A stretch of DNA of 64,000 nucleotides from Centrapalus pauciflorus (taxonomy: Eukaryota > Streptophyta > Magnoliopsida > Asterales > Asteraceae), in assembly GCA_020465985.1 (NCBI GenBank), contig JAANYP010003852.1, forward strand, positions 124,001-188,000, written 5' to 3'. Every line of letters starts with the position of its first letter. Positions within the stretch are counted from its first letter, which is position 1. The position numbers and the translations under genes were made by a program. A model generated the notes under the pieces. That model was not told the DNA's origin. It saw only the letters and a list, made by a program, of their open reading frames with translations, and did no database searches. This document shows positions 1 to 11,617 of this stretch, piece after piece.

Positions 1-470
1 AGTGATTAGAATTTGTAAGTAATTTATCATTGTTTAGGGGAATGGTAGAAGAGAAAGAACTCACCAAACAAAAGGTTTCCAATACAACTAGCAATCATCC
101 GTGTGCACTTTTTGAATGTGATTGCTTCAATATTGGTTAGCTTTTAATTCCTAGTCTTAGTTTTTGATCCTCTCGTGTTCTTGTTCAATATTGCGAAGGT
201 CTTATCATTTTTGTTCATTTTACTTTGGTCACATATTGAGCATTCTCAACGGAGATCAACAAGGAACAAAATGATAACAAGCTTTCATGTTTATCTTACT
301 CATTTATGGTGAATTGGTTGCAGTTGTTCCTGTTTCTTTAAATGGGAGGTTGAAGATGACATTTATGAAGAATTATCTTGTACTCTGAACCATGTGTCAT
401 GAGTACTATTCCTTTTGTAGATTTAATCAACTGAATTCAATGCATGTAGGGCGTTAGATAGATTTTGGTG
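1..470. other. Intergenic, nothing recognised
   Basis: AT-rich DNA without a supported reading frame, RNA gene or repeat boundary. The stretch at 464-490, around 'ggtggccctgtgcag', resembles the left part of the dispersed repeat near 24.56 kb and may be a small fragment of it. Confidence 0.4.
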
Positions 471-490
471 GCCCTGTGCAGTACACACCA

Positions 491-616
<126 letters not shown>

Positions 617-710
617 TCAAATAATTTGAGGTTGTGTTTGTTTGGAGGCCTTGTGTAACGGCCCATCTTGCTCATGTGCAGAGTCATGCCAAATTGCCAA
701 TTGCCATGCC

Positions 711-890
711 TAGGGGTGTTCAAAAATATCTGAATCCGAGGATTCGATCCGAAAATCCGAAAACCCGAAGTGAAATTATCCGGAATTTCGGGTTATCCAA
801 ATTTCGGATATCCGAAAAATCGAATTATCCTAAATTTCGGATTCGGATACAGATTTTGTATAATTTCGGATTGTCCGAAATCCAGCTTTT
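711..890. repeat. hAT-like MITE fragment with Fischer-style ATCCGAA motifs
   Basis: The stretch opens with TAGGGGTGTTCAA, a typical hAT-type non-autonomous terminus. It continues with many short ATCCGAA/TTCGGAT words in both orientations. No matching right terminus is visible before the Helitron at 961, so it looks truncated. The assignment rests on the terminal motif and internal self-complementarity only. Confidence 0.4.
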
Positions 891-960
891 TTAAAAAAAT
901 TTATATTATTTTAAACTTTTTTTCATAAGTTATTTGACTAATAATAATTATATTATTTAA

Positions 961-1256
961 CTAGGTTATTACCCATGTATTACATGGGTTAACTTTAGAA
1001 ATTGATATTTATATATATGTATAATATAATAATTATATGAATAATAAAATTTGCTTAATTTTAGTTAGTTAGTTATTAAATTAATCCATATTATATTTAC
1101 ATAGATTTGATTTGATTTAAAATTTAAAAATAAAATGAGTAAATGACGTGGCAAAAGGAGAGAACGACATGTGGCAAATTAAATGAGAGGATGCCATGTG
1201 GCAAATTAAATGAGAGCTTGCCATGTGGCATTTAGTTACTCTTTTAATAGTATAGA
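961..1256 (-). mobile_element. Non-autonomous Helitron, 296 bp
   Basis: Read on the minus strand the element starts with TCTATACTATTAAAAG (at 1256) and ends with a 9-bp-stem hairpin (ACCCATGTA/TACATGGGT) followed 11 nt later by CTAG (964-961). It sits between A and T, as Helitrons do. No Rep/helicase coding is present. It contains repeated GCCACATGGCA-like words. A near-identical-length copy lies in the opposite orientation at 22940-23234. Confidence 0.85.
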
Positions 1257-1414
1257 TAGAATAGATTTTAAATGTATAATGTCGCTCTAACATAATTATA
1301 ACTCATTTAAATGTATTTTACTATTTTTTTACATGTTTTTTGTTGTTTACTTTTTTTAAGTTTAAAAAGTATGATATAATTTTGTTTATGACACAAATAC
1401 TTTTTTATATATTA

Positions 1415-1419
<5 letters not shown>

Positions 1420-1493
<74 letters not shown>
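1420..1493. repeat. (TA)n microsatellite, left flank of a TIR element
   Basis: Almost pure TA dinucleotide array with one GT interruption near 1483. It directly abuts the inverted-repeat element starting at 1494, which is followed by another TA array. Confidence 0.95.
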
Positions 1494-1705
1494 GAGGTGG
1501 GTTCAATGGAGAACCTCCATGCATCGAAGAATCTTGAAGAACCTCCATGCACCACCACAAATGCATCACAATTCTCCCGTAATGCATCATTATTTCCACG
1601 TGATGCATCAAATTCCCGCGTGATGCATCGATTTCTATGTGATGCATTTCAGTTTTTCTAGCGATGCATTGTGGTTCTCCAAGGTTCTTCGATGCATAAG
1701 GTTCT

Positions 1706-1706
<1 letters not shown>
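1494..1706. mobile_element. Microsatellite-embedded TIR element with phased ATGCATC motifs (copy E1)
   Basis: The left end 'gaggtgggttcaatggagaa' and the right end 'aaggttctccat' are imperfect inverted repeats, and both ends touch long TA arrays. The interior repeats ATGCATC at 1561, 1582, 1603, 1623, 1642, 1664 and 1691, about every 21 bp. A related copy in reverse orientation lies at 16914-17694. No coding capacity. I infer a MITE-like mobile unit; the superfamily cannot be read because a TA-array target hides the target duplication. Confidence 0.6.

Positions 1707-1800
<94 letters not shown>
1707..1800. repeat. (TA)n microsatellite, right flank of E1
   Basis: About 94 bp of uninterrupted TA repeats following element E1. 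Confidence 0.95.
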
Positions 1801-1803
<3 letters not shown>

Positions 1804-2077
1804 TATTTGAATCAATTTTATAATTTTAAGTTTAATTAAAAAGTCCCTTGGCTGCTTATTGCTTTAATACAATTCTTGCATTTTGATAAAAAAAAAATGA
1901 CAAAACAAAAACGCACTTAACATAACATGTTTGTCAAAAAAAAAAACATACTTATGCTTTGTAAGCTTGATAAGTAATGCAAATGCGTAAACAAATGCTC
2001 CTAAAAAATAGCAGGGGATAAGTTGGAAAGAAACGAGGAAGGAGCCTATCATTACAAGTCTGTAATATTTAAAAGTT

Positions 2078-2103
2078 AAAAAAAAAAAAAAAAAAAAAAA
2101 AAA
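2078..2103 (-). terminator. Poly-T run (minus strand) downstream of tRNA-Leu
   Basis: Twenty-six consecutive A on the plus strand read as T26 on the tRNA strand, beginning 7 nt beyond the tRNA 3' end. RNA polymerase III stops at runs of four or more T, so this would serve as a terminator. Its length suggests a later slippage expansion. Confidence 0.75.
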
Positions 2104-2110
2104 TCCATGT

Positions 2111-2191
2111 TGTCAAGAATGGGATTCGAACCCATGCCCTTTCGGACCAGTACCTGAAACTGGCGCCTTAGACCAACTCGGCCATCTTGAC
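2111..2191 (-). tRNA. tRNA-Leu (anticodon CAG)
   Basis: The minus strand folds as an 81-nt tRNA. The acceptor stem GTCAAGA pairs with TCTTGAC and is followed by discriminator A (2111). The D-arm contains GGCCGAGTTGGTCTAAGGC, the box A region. The anticodon stem CCAGT/ACTGG encloses the loop TTCAGGT, so the anticodon is CAG, reading leucine CTG codons. A long variable arm (class II tRNA) is present, and the T-arm contains GGTTCGAATCC (box B). No intron is seen. An ACACAACCG stretch just upstream resembles the CAA motif common before plant tRNA genes. All stems pair, so the gene looks functional. Confidence 0.95.
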
Positions 2192-2199
2192 GGTTGTGT

Positions 2200-3140
2200 A
2201 AATTTCTTCAAAGATTTAATTCTTGTCTCTTACAAATTCGATAATTTGTTGATTATTTGTGCAAATTAAGCCACGTTGCAAAGAGCAGTACGTATTAAAA
2301 GAGTATGCCACAGTTACAGTCAGATGCTTCCACTTCGGAAGGTACAAACTGGACATACTCTTAATTTCATATCAGGAAAAAGTAGTTATTATACATTTAT
2401 TTGGAAGTTACGTCCAACAAACTAACCAAATGTTAGTTAGACAGAAAGGTATAACTATATTAAGGGGCTCTTGGATAACATTTTACTCTCCAAAAGTGTA
2501 CAAATTTTCTTATCATACACTTAATCGCGTAAGTGAAAACACATGGGTTACCAACAATCTGTTTAATAATGTTGTGCAGATAACATTTTTCCCTTTCTTT
2601 TATTATCATCAATTGTTTACTTATATCAGCCTATCAGGTGTTTCAAAATCTATACATCATTAATTAACAATATTACATGATAGATCATGTATACATTTAC
2701 AAACTTTTTCTTATCTCTCTCTTATTTATCTCTTTGCTCCAATGAAAATACCAACATTTTCCAATATCTTTTTTCACATGTACTTTCTAGAGAATAAGAG
2801 GGTGTTCATATGGTTTAATGTAATGACGTGGAACCACGTTTAGATTTACAAGTTTTTTTAAATATGTGACAAGAGCCTCAATTCTCAATGAGATGGAGTA
2901 AAAAATAAATTTATTTTTCTTATTTCCTTACCAACATGAAGAAAATAAAAAGGATGGGAAAGAAAATGAGATGTAGATTTTTATAGTATTTTTTATTTTT
3001 AATTTTATTTTTAACCGGTTAACATAGCTTACAAAATTTCTTTCCATTCCATTAATATGTATCAAACACTTCCTCATATGTTTTGCCTTGCTAGGATTGT
3101 AAATTTTTTTTTCCGTTTGATTTATATAGGGTTGTGTTAC
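2200..3140. other. Intergenic, no supported gene
   Basis: AT-rich sequence. A 134-codon open frame at 2259-2663 has no recognisable domain, no splice context and a composition like the surrounding spacer, so I do not call it a gene. Confidence 0.5.
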
Positions 3141-3143
3141 ACG

Positions 3144-3935
3144 TAGGGGTGTCAATGAGTTGAGCTACTCGAGCTCGACTCGCTAAAAGCTCAAAAAAAA
3201 GCTCGACTTAAACGAGCTCGAGCCTAAATATGAGTTCATTTAATAAACGAGCTCGAGCCCGAGATTCAGATATTGAGTTCGCAATCCTAAACGAGCTTAA
3301 ATGAGCCCATATATAAATACACTTTTTAATTAATAAATATATAATATATAGATTAAATAAATATAAAATATATAAATAGATTATAAAAAACTAACTAAAA
3401 CATTAAGGGTTTAATATAAAAGAAACCAACATATTTTTCACGTTTTTGCGTTTTAGTTCATCCGTGTTATTTTTTACCAATAAATCCTTAAGTTATATAT
3501 TTGTTTGTGATTTTTGGAGTTTTTCTTTATTTTTTCAAAAAAATCTTCAAGGTTTGTGGACTTTTCGGATAAAAATAGTGAAAACATGTTGGTTTTTTGT
3601 GGAAAACGTCAGGGTTTATTATGAAAAAAAAAACAAATTTTCGAAAACCGGATTAAAAACAATAACTTGAGGACTTTCTTAGGAAAAAATAACACGGATG
3701 GACTAAATAGCAAAAATCATGAAAACATGTTGGTTTTTTTTTCATATTAAACATTAATATATATAACAAAACGAGTCGAGCCCGAGCACTGTAAAATTAT
3801 TCACGAACCGAGCTCAAGCTTTACATACAAAACTCGAAACGGTCGAGCTCGAGTCTGATAATTTTAAACAAGCCGAGCTCGAGTTTTAACGGATTTTTGG
3901 CTCGGTTCGAGCTCGGGATCAGTGCTAATAGTCTT
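3144..3935. repeat. hAT-like element rich in GAGCTCG words, with a nested palindromic insert
   Basis: Starts with TAGGGGTGTCAATGAG, a common plant hAT-type terminus. It is full of CGAGCTCGAG words in both orientations at 3160-3300 and 3770-3920. The middle (about 3405-3750) is a separate self-inverted unit related to 44125-44450: 'aaaccaacatattttt' near the left mirrors 'aaaacatgttggttt' near the right. The outer right terminus is not clear. Confidence 0.5.
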
Positions 3936-5157
3936 GTATCGTACTCGGTACCGGGAAATCGATACTAATCCTGTTTGGTATCATTGTTTGATGTACAACG
4001 TATAATGCATGACGTATAATGCAAAAAAATTGGTAATTTCTTATACCAATTAGTGACAATTTTCATAGTGTTATAAATGCTGAAAATTAAAATTAAAACA
4101 AAAAAAAACCGCAGAAGAAAAAAGTTAACAACTGTTTTATACTAACTAACAACAATTTTATCAGTGTTGAATGATTGATTGCCAAGAATGATGAATGAGA
4201 AATCGAGATTTAAAATGGGTTTTACGTATGATTATGATTTAGGAAGTTATACGAATTACATTTGAAATTTAAAAAACATGATTATTTGTATCCCCAATTC
4301 GGTACAGAGAATTCCCTAATTAAACTATTCTCGACTCCCGATTTAAGTTACATATGGGTCCCCAAGCGTCGCACCATATTCGGCTAATAGGTATCGGTAT
4401 CGGGAGGGGTTTGGGAAGGTACCAGTATGGGTCAGGGAAAATGAGATTTTTGCTCGTCTTTACCGAAGATGTAGATCGATGAAGGCAGATGAGAGGGTTT
4501 AGTTTTTGAAGAAGTAGATGGATGATGAAGAGGAAGAGGATGATGTTTTTGTTTGTAGGGGGGGGGGGGGGTGGTTGGTAATATAAATGGATGTTTGGTT
4601 ACAAAATGAGGGGTGTTATAAATTGATCCAACACTAAAAAAACATGCTCATCTTTTTATTTAGTATTCAAAAGTAATAAGCAAATCCAAATACTACTTTC
4701 TAACAATATGTTTTGTAACCCTTACTTATTTGCTTACTAGTTTATCAAACTCATAAGATGTTTTTAAAAAAAATCCTACGCACCCCTTTATTCTTCAAAT
4801 AAAATAAAATAAATACACCTTGTTTTGGAGGAATTTTTAATAAAATGGACTTGTTATTTGAGCTGTTTTATAATTTTTATAGTAGTGTGAAGATTTTTAA
4901 AATGATCCCCTTAAATATGAAAAAAAAAAAAAAAAAATCCAAATCCATCAATAATTACACAGGTTGATTTGATTTAAAAGATTATGATAAAAATACCCAT
5001 TTTGTATCACTCTTACTTCATTTTAGCAAAAAAAAAAAAAAAAAATTAGGCACTCCTCAAAAATCAAAATACTCTCCCGTTCAACCTTCCAACACAAATA
5101 ACCGATCGTTACTTGAAGTGAGTATTTAATTTAAAATTAAAATATACATCTATATAT
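3936..5157. other. Intergenic repeats, no gene
   Basis: Contains GGTATCGGTATCGGGA-type words near 3945-3970 and 4390-4420 that may be the two ends of another decayed element, a 13-bp G run near 4559, and several poly-A stretches. No open frame with recognisable content. Confidence 0.4.
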
Positions 5158-5165
5158 CACACTAT

Positions 5166-5823
5166 TAGGCATGGCAAAAAAAACCCAACCCCGACGGGGA
5201 ACTCGTAACTCGACCCCGATTTGACCAGGGAATCCCCGAGTTGACCGGGGATGGAGACGGGGACGGGGAATCCCCGATTTAAAATAATGGGGATGGGGCG
5301 GGGATGGGAGACACTTTAATCCCCGACCCCGAACCTGACCCCGGTTATAAATTCTGTTTTAATATAAATTATTATATATATTTAACTTTACAATGTAGAT
5401 TATTCATTACATTTTATATAATATATTAAATGTCATTGTATATGACTTTTCTACAGTTTAAAATACTATTGTTATTTTTCATTTCATTGGTTTTATAAAT
5501 GTTTTGCATCCATTTATTTGTTTTAGTTTTATTACAAATTATAGGTTATATATGTAAATACCTCAAATATGTTTGAATTAATTTTTTTAATGTTTATTTA
5601 CATATATTTTTATACTAAATTACTATTTATAGTTTAAATTTAAATAATATTTAGGAGCTTGAAAAACCCGATTCTCCGACGGGGATCCCCGACTGGGACG
5701 TGGATAAGAATAGAAACTCATTCCCTGACGGGGATGGGGCCGGGGATGGGGGAGAGGATTATGAAGCGGGGATGGGGACGGGAACTGAGATCCCCGCCCC
5801 GTCCCACCCCATTGCCATCCCTA
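5166..5823. mobile_element. hAT-like non-autonomous element, 658 bp, TSD CACACTAT
   Basis: The ends are TAGGCATGGCAA and TTGCCATCCCTA, inverted repeats with one mismatch. The exact 8-bp duplication CACACTAT stands at 5158-5165 and 5824-5831. An 8-bp duplication and a TAGGG-type terminus are hallmarks of the hAT superfamily. Both ends are rich in CCCCGACGGGGA words that can pair with each other. No transposase is encoded. It lies about 500 bp before the likely transcribed leader of the PMT gene. Confidence 0.85.
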
Positions 5824-6049
5824 CACACTATTATTGGTTGGTTTTAAAAAATTTTATTCCGTCCCAGAAAAAGCTTAATTCCAAATACAAAATATCCTTT
5901 ATTTTGTGTAATCCCGTTAGCTTACACAAAATTTTTTGATTGCCTCCTATCATCAGGCAATTTGATCCAAATCCATCCACGAGATGAAATAAAAATTTGA
6001 AGACATAGGGGTAGCCGGGGGTGGGGTTTGAAGGCCAATGCCAATAAAC

Positions 6050-6358
6050 GCAGCCACACGCAGGGGTTCTGATTATCGAATCCAACAAAGGGAGACCCAT
6101 CATCAATTCATCACCTTCGCATCGCAATCGCAATCATAATCATCATCATCTATCAAAGACCAAATTCCTCTTCATTTATACAACCCAACCCAACCCCATC
6201 TCATCATCTCCCCTCTTAAATCTTAATACGATACCCCACCGACATATCACCAATCACCATATTCGCTAATCATATGTCACACGTAATCACACTCTCTCAC
6301 TCCACCATGTTTTGATCCAACCAATTCATCAAGATCTCCACAATCCACTTCTAGATCC
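6050..6358 (+). promoter_or_regulatory. Likely 5' leader exon of the PMT gene and donor of a leader intron
   Basis: A CT/CA-rich stretch (6120-6358) ends in TAGATCC followed by a consensus donor GTAAGC at 6359. The next good acceptor, TTGCAG ending at 7316, lies seven bases before the PMT start codon. I infer an untranslated first exon with a roughly 958-bp leader intron. The exact transcription start cannot be seen. Confidence 0.5.
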
Positions 6359-7323
6359 GTAAGCTTCTTCATTACTTTGATCTGCCTTACCCAGAATCCA
6401 GATCCTCTTTTTTTTAATTTACCTTATACCTAATTTGTACTTAATCGATTGAATGTTTAATGTGTTTGAATGTGGCTCTTTAGAGAATCCAATCGAATAC
6501 AATCATGTGTTTTTGTTGGAATCTGGTTAAGAGTTGTACATCAGTTTCAGATCTTATTGGTGTTAAAGAAGTTTTTTTTTTTTGAGGTTTACGGATCTTT
6601 TGTTCGTTGGTAGTACTAAAATGCTTCCAAGTATAGAACTTGATCAGCTTCTTGGCTGCACAGAACTCAAAGATCTTGACTTTAAATACCCTTTTTTTTT
6701 TCTGCGTACATACACGTATGTTCATCTACTTGCAAGCAACCTCTTTTGTATAAGATTATAACATATTTAGAACAGGGGAACCGTTATGCTAACATGATTA
6801 TAAAGTATTTGATAAAATGACTCTTCTTTTAGTTATACATAAAAAGAAATTTTTTTTTTCTTTTTTACGTTTGATTTGGCATGTAATGTAGTTGTGGAAG
6901 ATCTGGAAAATATGTAGTGGTTTTTTATCGATCTACTGACGAAACTCGTGTGGTTGTAAAAAGTATTTGTTCATGCCGTGTTATCGTATGTACAAAGTGC
7001 TAAAGTGAATGACATGTTAACACTTAAGAGGATCCTTTGCCTAGTACAAGTGGTTACATGCTAGAAGTGATATTGTGCAAGCGGTGTCCTATGTATCCGA
7101 GGACCTTAACCAATATAAGTTTTTTGTGTTGATAAAGGATTCACTTTTACAAAGAGTTGTTCTTGTTAGAGTTGTAAGTTATATCCTACCTTATTTTCGT
7201 AGTGTTTACGTTACCTGAAGGAAGTGGTATTTAGGGGCATGAGATGTGTTTGAATTGAACTTAGATGCCCAAAACTTTGCATAACCACATTTTTATTTCT
7301 GTAATAAATGTTGCAGGTCACTA

Positions 7324-9925
7324 ATGGCAACTAAAGGAAATCCCGGAGACAATAGAACCAGGAGATCCTTTTCAATAGTTATAGTAGTTGGTTTATGTTG
7401 CTTCTTTTATCTATTGGGTGCATGGCAAAGGAGTGGGTTTGGTAAGGGAGACAGCATTGCTCAAGAGGTAACCAAAAATGCTGATTGTAGTGTTCTTTCC
7501 AATCTAAATGTTGAGACTCACCATGGTGATGGAGTAAAGAAAACCAATGATTTAAAAGCAGATTACAAGGTTTTTCAGCCATGTGCTGACCGGTTCGTTG
7601 ATTACACACCCTGTCACGATCAAATGCGAGCAATGACTTTCCCTCGAGAAAACATGAACTACAGGGAGAGACATTGTCCTCCTGAAAATGAGAAGCTACA
7701 CTGTCTTATTCCTGCCCCAAAAGGGTACGTGACTCCATTCCCATGGCCCAAGAGCCGTGATTTTGTGCCTTTTGCCAATGCACCCTACAAGAGCTTGACA
7801 GTCGAAAAGGCAATTCAGAATTGGATCCAATACGAAGGAAACGTTTTTAGGTTCCCAGGTGGAGGAACACAGTTTCCTCATGGGGCCGATGCATATATTG
7901 ATCAACTTGCTTCTGTCATCCCAATAGGCAACGGAATGGTCAGAACTGCGTTGGACACTGGATGTGGCGTAAGTATTCTGCTGCATTTACTTCCAATTGT
8001 TATGCTTTTCTGAATCTTTGTAAGCATATCTATTATCCTACTTTATTCTTTATTGTTTTTCTTGTTGGTACATTTGGTTGTCTCTGCAGGTTGCAAGTTG
8101 GGGTGCGTATTTATTCAAACGAAACGTGATAGCCATGTCATTTGCACCTAGAGATTCACATGAAGCACAAGTTCAATTTGCTCTCGAAAGAGGTGTCCCA
8201 GCAATCATTGGTGTTTTGGGAACTATAAAACTTCCATATCCTTCGAGATCTTTTGACATGGCTCACTGCTCTCGGTGCTTGATACCATGGGGCGGAAATG
8301 GTAAGCTCCTAAACTTAAGCGCCAATCCTAATTATGGTATTAATGGATTCTCTTTATTATATTTATGTGAATGTAATAAACGTGAATTTAAAATGTCTTA
8401 GATGGAAAGTACATGATGGAAGTTGATAGAGTCCTTAGACCTGGTGGCTACTGGGTTCTTTCTGGCCCTCCGATTAACTGGAGGGCTAACTATAAATCAT
8501 GGCAACGCCCAAAAGATGAACTTGAAGCAGAGCAGAGGAACATCGAGGAGATGGCTAAACTCCTTTGTTGGGAGAAGAAATATGAGAAAGGTGAAACAGC
8601 TATCTGGAGGAAGAGAGTTAATCAAGCCTATTGTCAAGAACGAAACTCTCGTGTTACCATGTGTAAATCCACAAATCCAGATGATGTCTGGTATAGAAGC
8701 TAATACTAACATCGCTTCAATTTATTTGTTTTTCCAATCACACTTATGTCACACAAATAGTCTGTGCTAATGATCAGACACTTGTTTGTGTGCAGGTACA
8801 AGCAGATGGAAGCTTGTGTAACCCCTTATCTCGAGACAGACAACTCAGACGAGGTTTCTGGTGGTGAACTAAAACCATTTCCGGAGAGGCTCAACGATGT
8901 GCCTCCAAGAATCAGTAGTGGGTCTGTCCCTGGAATCTCTGTTGAGTCATTCCAAGAGGACAACAAATTGTGGCAGAAGCATTTGAATGCTTACAAGAGG
9001 GTGAATAAGATCATCGACTCAGGGAGATATCGTAACATCATGGATATGAATGCAGGTCTTGGAAGTTTTGCTGCCGCACTCGAGTCTCCCAAATCATGGG
9101 TTATGAACGTGATGCCAACAATATCTAAAAAAGATACTCTTGGTGTGATTTTTGAGCGAGGCTTGATTGGCATCTACCACGACTGGTAATCTTGCAACAT
9201 GTATACTTTTTTTTAATTGTCTTTGTGAACCATCATTTATTTCGAAAATGCTAAAGTAAAAACACTTCCTTTTGTTAGACAAATAATCAATCTTGGATAA
9301 AAGTTCCAGGTAATAAACATATTGCTCAGTTCTGCTAATGTGGTGTTTCTTTTTGGCATTTTAACAATTCAATGGTTAGTTTTGAATGAGAATTGGTATA
9401 TATGTTTCCATTTCACCGCAAACATAAACAAGAAATTACTATTTGTTTCTTCAATTTATGGTTTTTCTTCTGTTATATTCTCTTTCTTTCATTTTCTTAG
9501 GTGTGAAGCCTTCTCGACTTACCCAAGGACGTATGACTTGATTCATGCCAATGGTCTTTTCAGCTTGTACAAAGACAAGTAAGTTGACCGTTATTTATGC
9601 ATCAAAATCCAGTTAGCGACTTTCGTTTGTCTTAAAAAACTATACCTTTTTGTAACATGAATGTTGTTTTTACGGTGGGCGTACATGTAGGTGTAGTTAC
9701 GAGGACATTCTTCTAGAGATGGACAGAATTTTACGGCCTGAGGGAACTGTGATTATACGTGACCATGAAAGAGAAGTACTGAAGGTGAAAAAACTCGTTT
9801 CTGGCATGAGATGGAACACGAAGTTGGTGGATCATGAAGATGGCCCTCTTGTTTCCGAGAAGATATTGTTTGCAGTCAAACAATATTGGGTTGCAGGTAA
9901 TAGCAACTCAACATCTTCAAGATGA
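7324..9925 (+). CDS. PMT14: Probable S-adenosylmethionine-dependent methyltransferase, PMT14-like (Golgi, pectin/cell-wall type)
   Basis: Exons 7324-7968, 8090-8300, 8402-8690, 8796-9185, 9501-9578 and 9691-9925 join to 615 residues; every intron is GT-AG. The product is a type II membrane protein: a short basic N-terminus, one membrane anchor at about residues 16-35 (SIVIVVGLCCFFYLLGAW), a variable stem, then the plant DUF248/PMT domain. The SAM-binding motif ALDTGCGVASWG (about 208-219) spans the first exon junction; a second half-domain has IMDMNAGLGSFAAAL. The family has Golgi-lumen methyltransferases such as QUASIMODO2, linked to pectin homogalacturonan methylation. The N-terminus and C-terminus (KQYWVAG) are closest to Arabidopsis PMT14 as I recall it. 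Length is normal for the group and no lesion is seen. An AATAAA at 10335-10340 is a possible polyadenylation signal. The substrate is inferred from the family; PMT14 is an orthology guess. Confidence 0.93.
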
Positions 9926-10460
9926 TCGAGGAAGATGATGGTGCTGCAGCTGGTGTACGATGCAAGCATTTTTAAGGTATTGCTTGTTTCTGTTAAAGGA
10001 AACTAACAACCCTTAGAAGGAATTGTGTCTTTCGATCTTCATTAGTTGTACCATTTGAGCATAATTTGAGATTTAGTGGTGAGTTTAATTTAGAGTAATC
10101 AAGAGTGTTGGAAACCATGGCTGCCTTTGTATTTTACTTTCTTATATCATATGTACGTACCCGTTCGCAATTTTGATTTTACTTATTATAATTGTTAGCC
10201 ATCTTCTTGTAACTTGGAAGTGTAAATGCTATTGTTTCAGCCTGGTTGATTTAATTGAACCGGTTTTACGGGGTTGCAAGTTTTGTGAACTGAACTTGAA
10301 TCTTGTAAGCGTTTGAACAAAACTTAGTTCGACCAATAAAACGTGCTTGGTTCTTTTTGGTTCCTTAGTTTTGTTATACCTTCAGTTTGGTTCCATGAAA
10401 AACATTAGAATTTGTCAATTTGAGTATGAAGGTGTCCCCACATTGGTAAGACCCTAAGAC

Positions 10461-10787
10461 TTAGGGGGCGTTTGGTATAATGGAATCGTAAGGAATGAGA
10501 TCATTTAGTTTTTTACAAGCTTTTTTGATTGATGATTATAAATCACAGGTAAAGATTGACATTGAAAATGAAAATGAAAAAGAAAAAGTTATAAAAATAC
10601 ATTTTCTTTTCATGTTTTTGATTACCTTAATTTTGACAAGAAAATGATTGAAATTAATGAAATTTGTATTGATAACAATTCCCCATTTCTTTCCTATGAG
10701 AATTAAGGTTCTCATCATAGGATAGAAAAACTTATAAACCCTATAGTGATTTCATCCTCTCGATTTTATCGTACCAAAAGGGAGGAC
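10461..10787. mobile_element. Degenerate Harbinger/Tourist-like MITE
   Basis: The left end GGGGGCGTTTGGTATAATGG and the right end 'gtaccaaaagggagg' are imperfect inverted repeats of the GTGTTTGGT type seen elsewhere in this window. TTA precedes the left end, but I cannot find a clean TTA on the right. Confidence 0.45.
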
Positions 10788-10789
10788 CA

Positions 10790-11514
10790 GGAGGTGATTG
10801 TAAGACCCCGTCCTACGTTGGAAGATGTTGAGGTTATAAATAAGTCCCGGTTTTATATAACAAAACGTGTTTTAGGGTTAGTCTGTCACCAAAAATTAAT
10901 GTGAGGGGGAAGGATCGAGGTGTGGCCAGATTCCAGAGCGGACAATATTGAGTCTTGAAAGACGGGATGATTTGGGATTCTATTTACTGTGAAAGATTAA
11001 GGTTTTTGCCAAGTACATGGCTTAACTAGTTTCCGGAATTGAACTTGTTTTTGTGACACAACATGTTTTAGGTCCGTTGATCTCATGGGTGACCTCCTCG
11101 ATCGGAAGCGACATGAAGATGACATGCTTTGTAGGTCATCATATCACTTTCTTGAGTTTATGTAATGATTATATATTAAAACACATACACAAAATGGAGG
11201 TATCATAGTTTCAACTGCATAAGAATCCTCCACTATAAGTATAATGTATCAACATGGATTGTCTTCTAAGAGAAATCTAATACACTTGTAACTGTAAAAC
11301 AAGATAACCTTCTTATTAGGAGAACAACGATGGGTTCTTCGTATGTGCGTGTGTTTACACAACCGGAGACTGAGAAGGCGGACGAAAGTAAACAAGCAAA
11401 GGGCAGAAGGGGGCCATTTTGGGGAGGGTGTGACTTGTGAGAGGAGAGAAACACTGCAACTAGTATAAAGTTCTCTAGGAATACTGAAGATGAGATTATG
11501 AGAAACAAACATAT
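10790..11514. other. Intergenic, no gene
   Basis: No supported gene. The sequence immediately left of the Copia element ends in CATAT, its target duplication. The stretch around 10800-11110 has the look of an old transposon remnant, but no boundaries can be drawn. Confidence 0.35.
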
Positions 11515-11617
11515 TGTTAAATAATGTATAGTGTAGGGTCTCCTCTGTAAATATGTATTCTATATATTCTATTGAGATGAATGCAATACCCATTCAGGGT
11601 TTCCACATATTATAGCA
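11515..11617 (+). repeat. 5' LTR of the first Copia element (103 bp)
   Basis: Begins TGTTAAATAATG and ends TATTATAGCA. Identical to the 3' LTR. Very short for a full-length Copia element; LTRs of this size are more typical of TRIM-like elements. Confidence 0.95.

Noticed and set aside
1405..1815. Long open frames of alternating Tyr and Ile in TA arrays
   Set aside because: Pure products of dinucleotide repeats, also seen at 23.2, 39.9 and 0.5 kb.
2259..2663. A 134-codon open frame next to the tRNA gene
   Set aside because: No family resemblance, no splice or promoter context, and AT-rich spacer composition; frames of this length arise by chance here.
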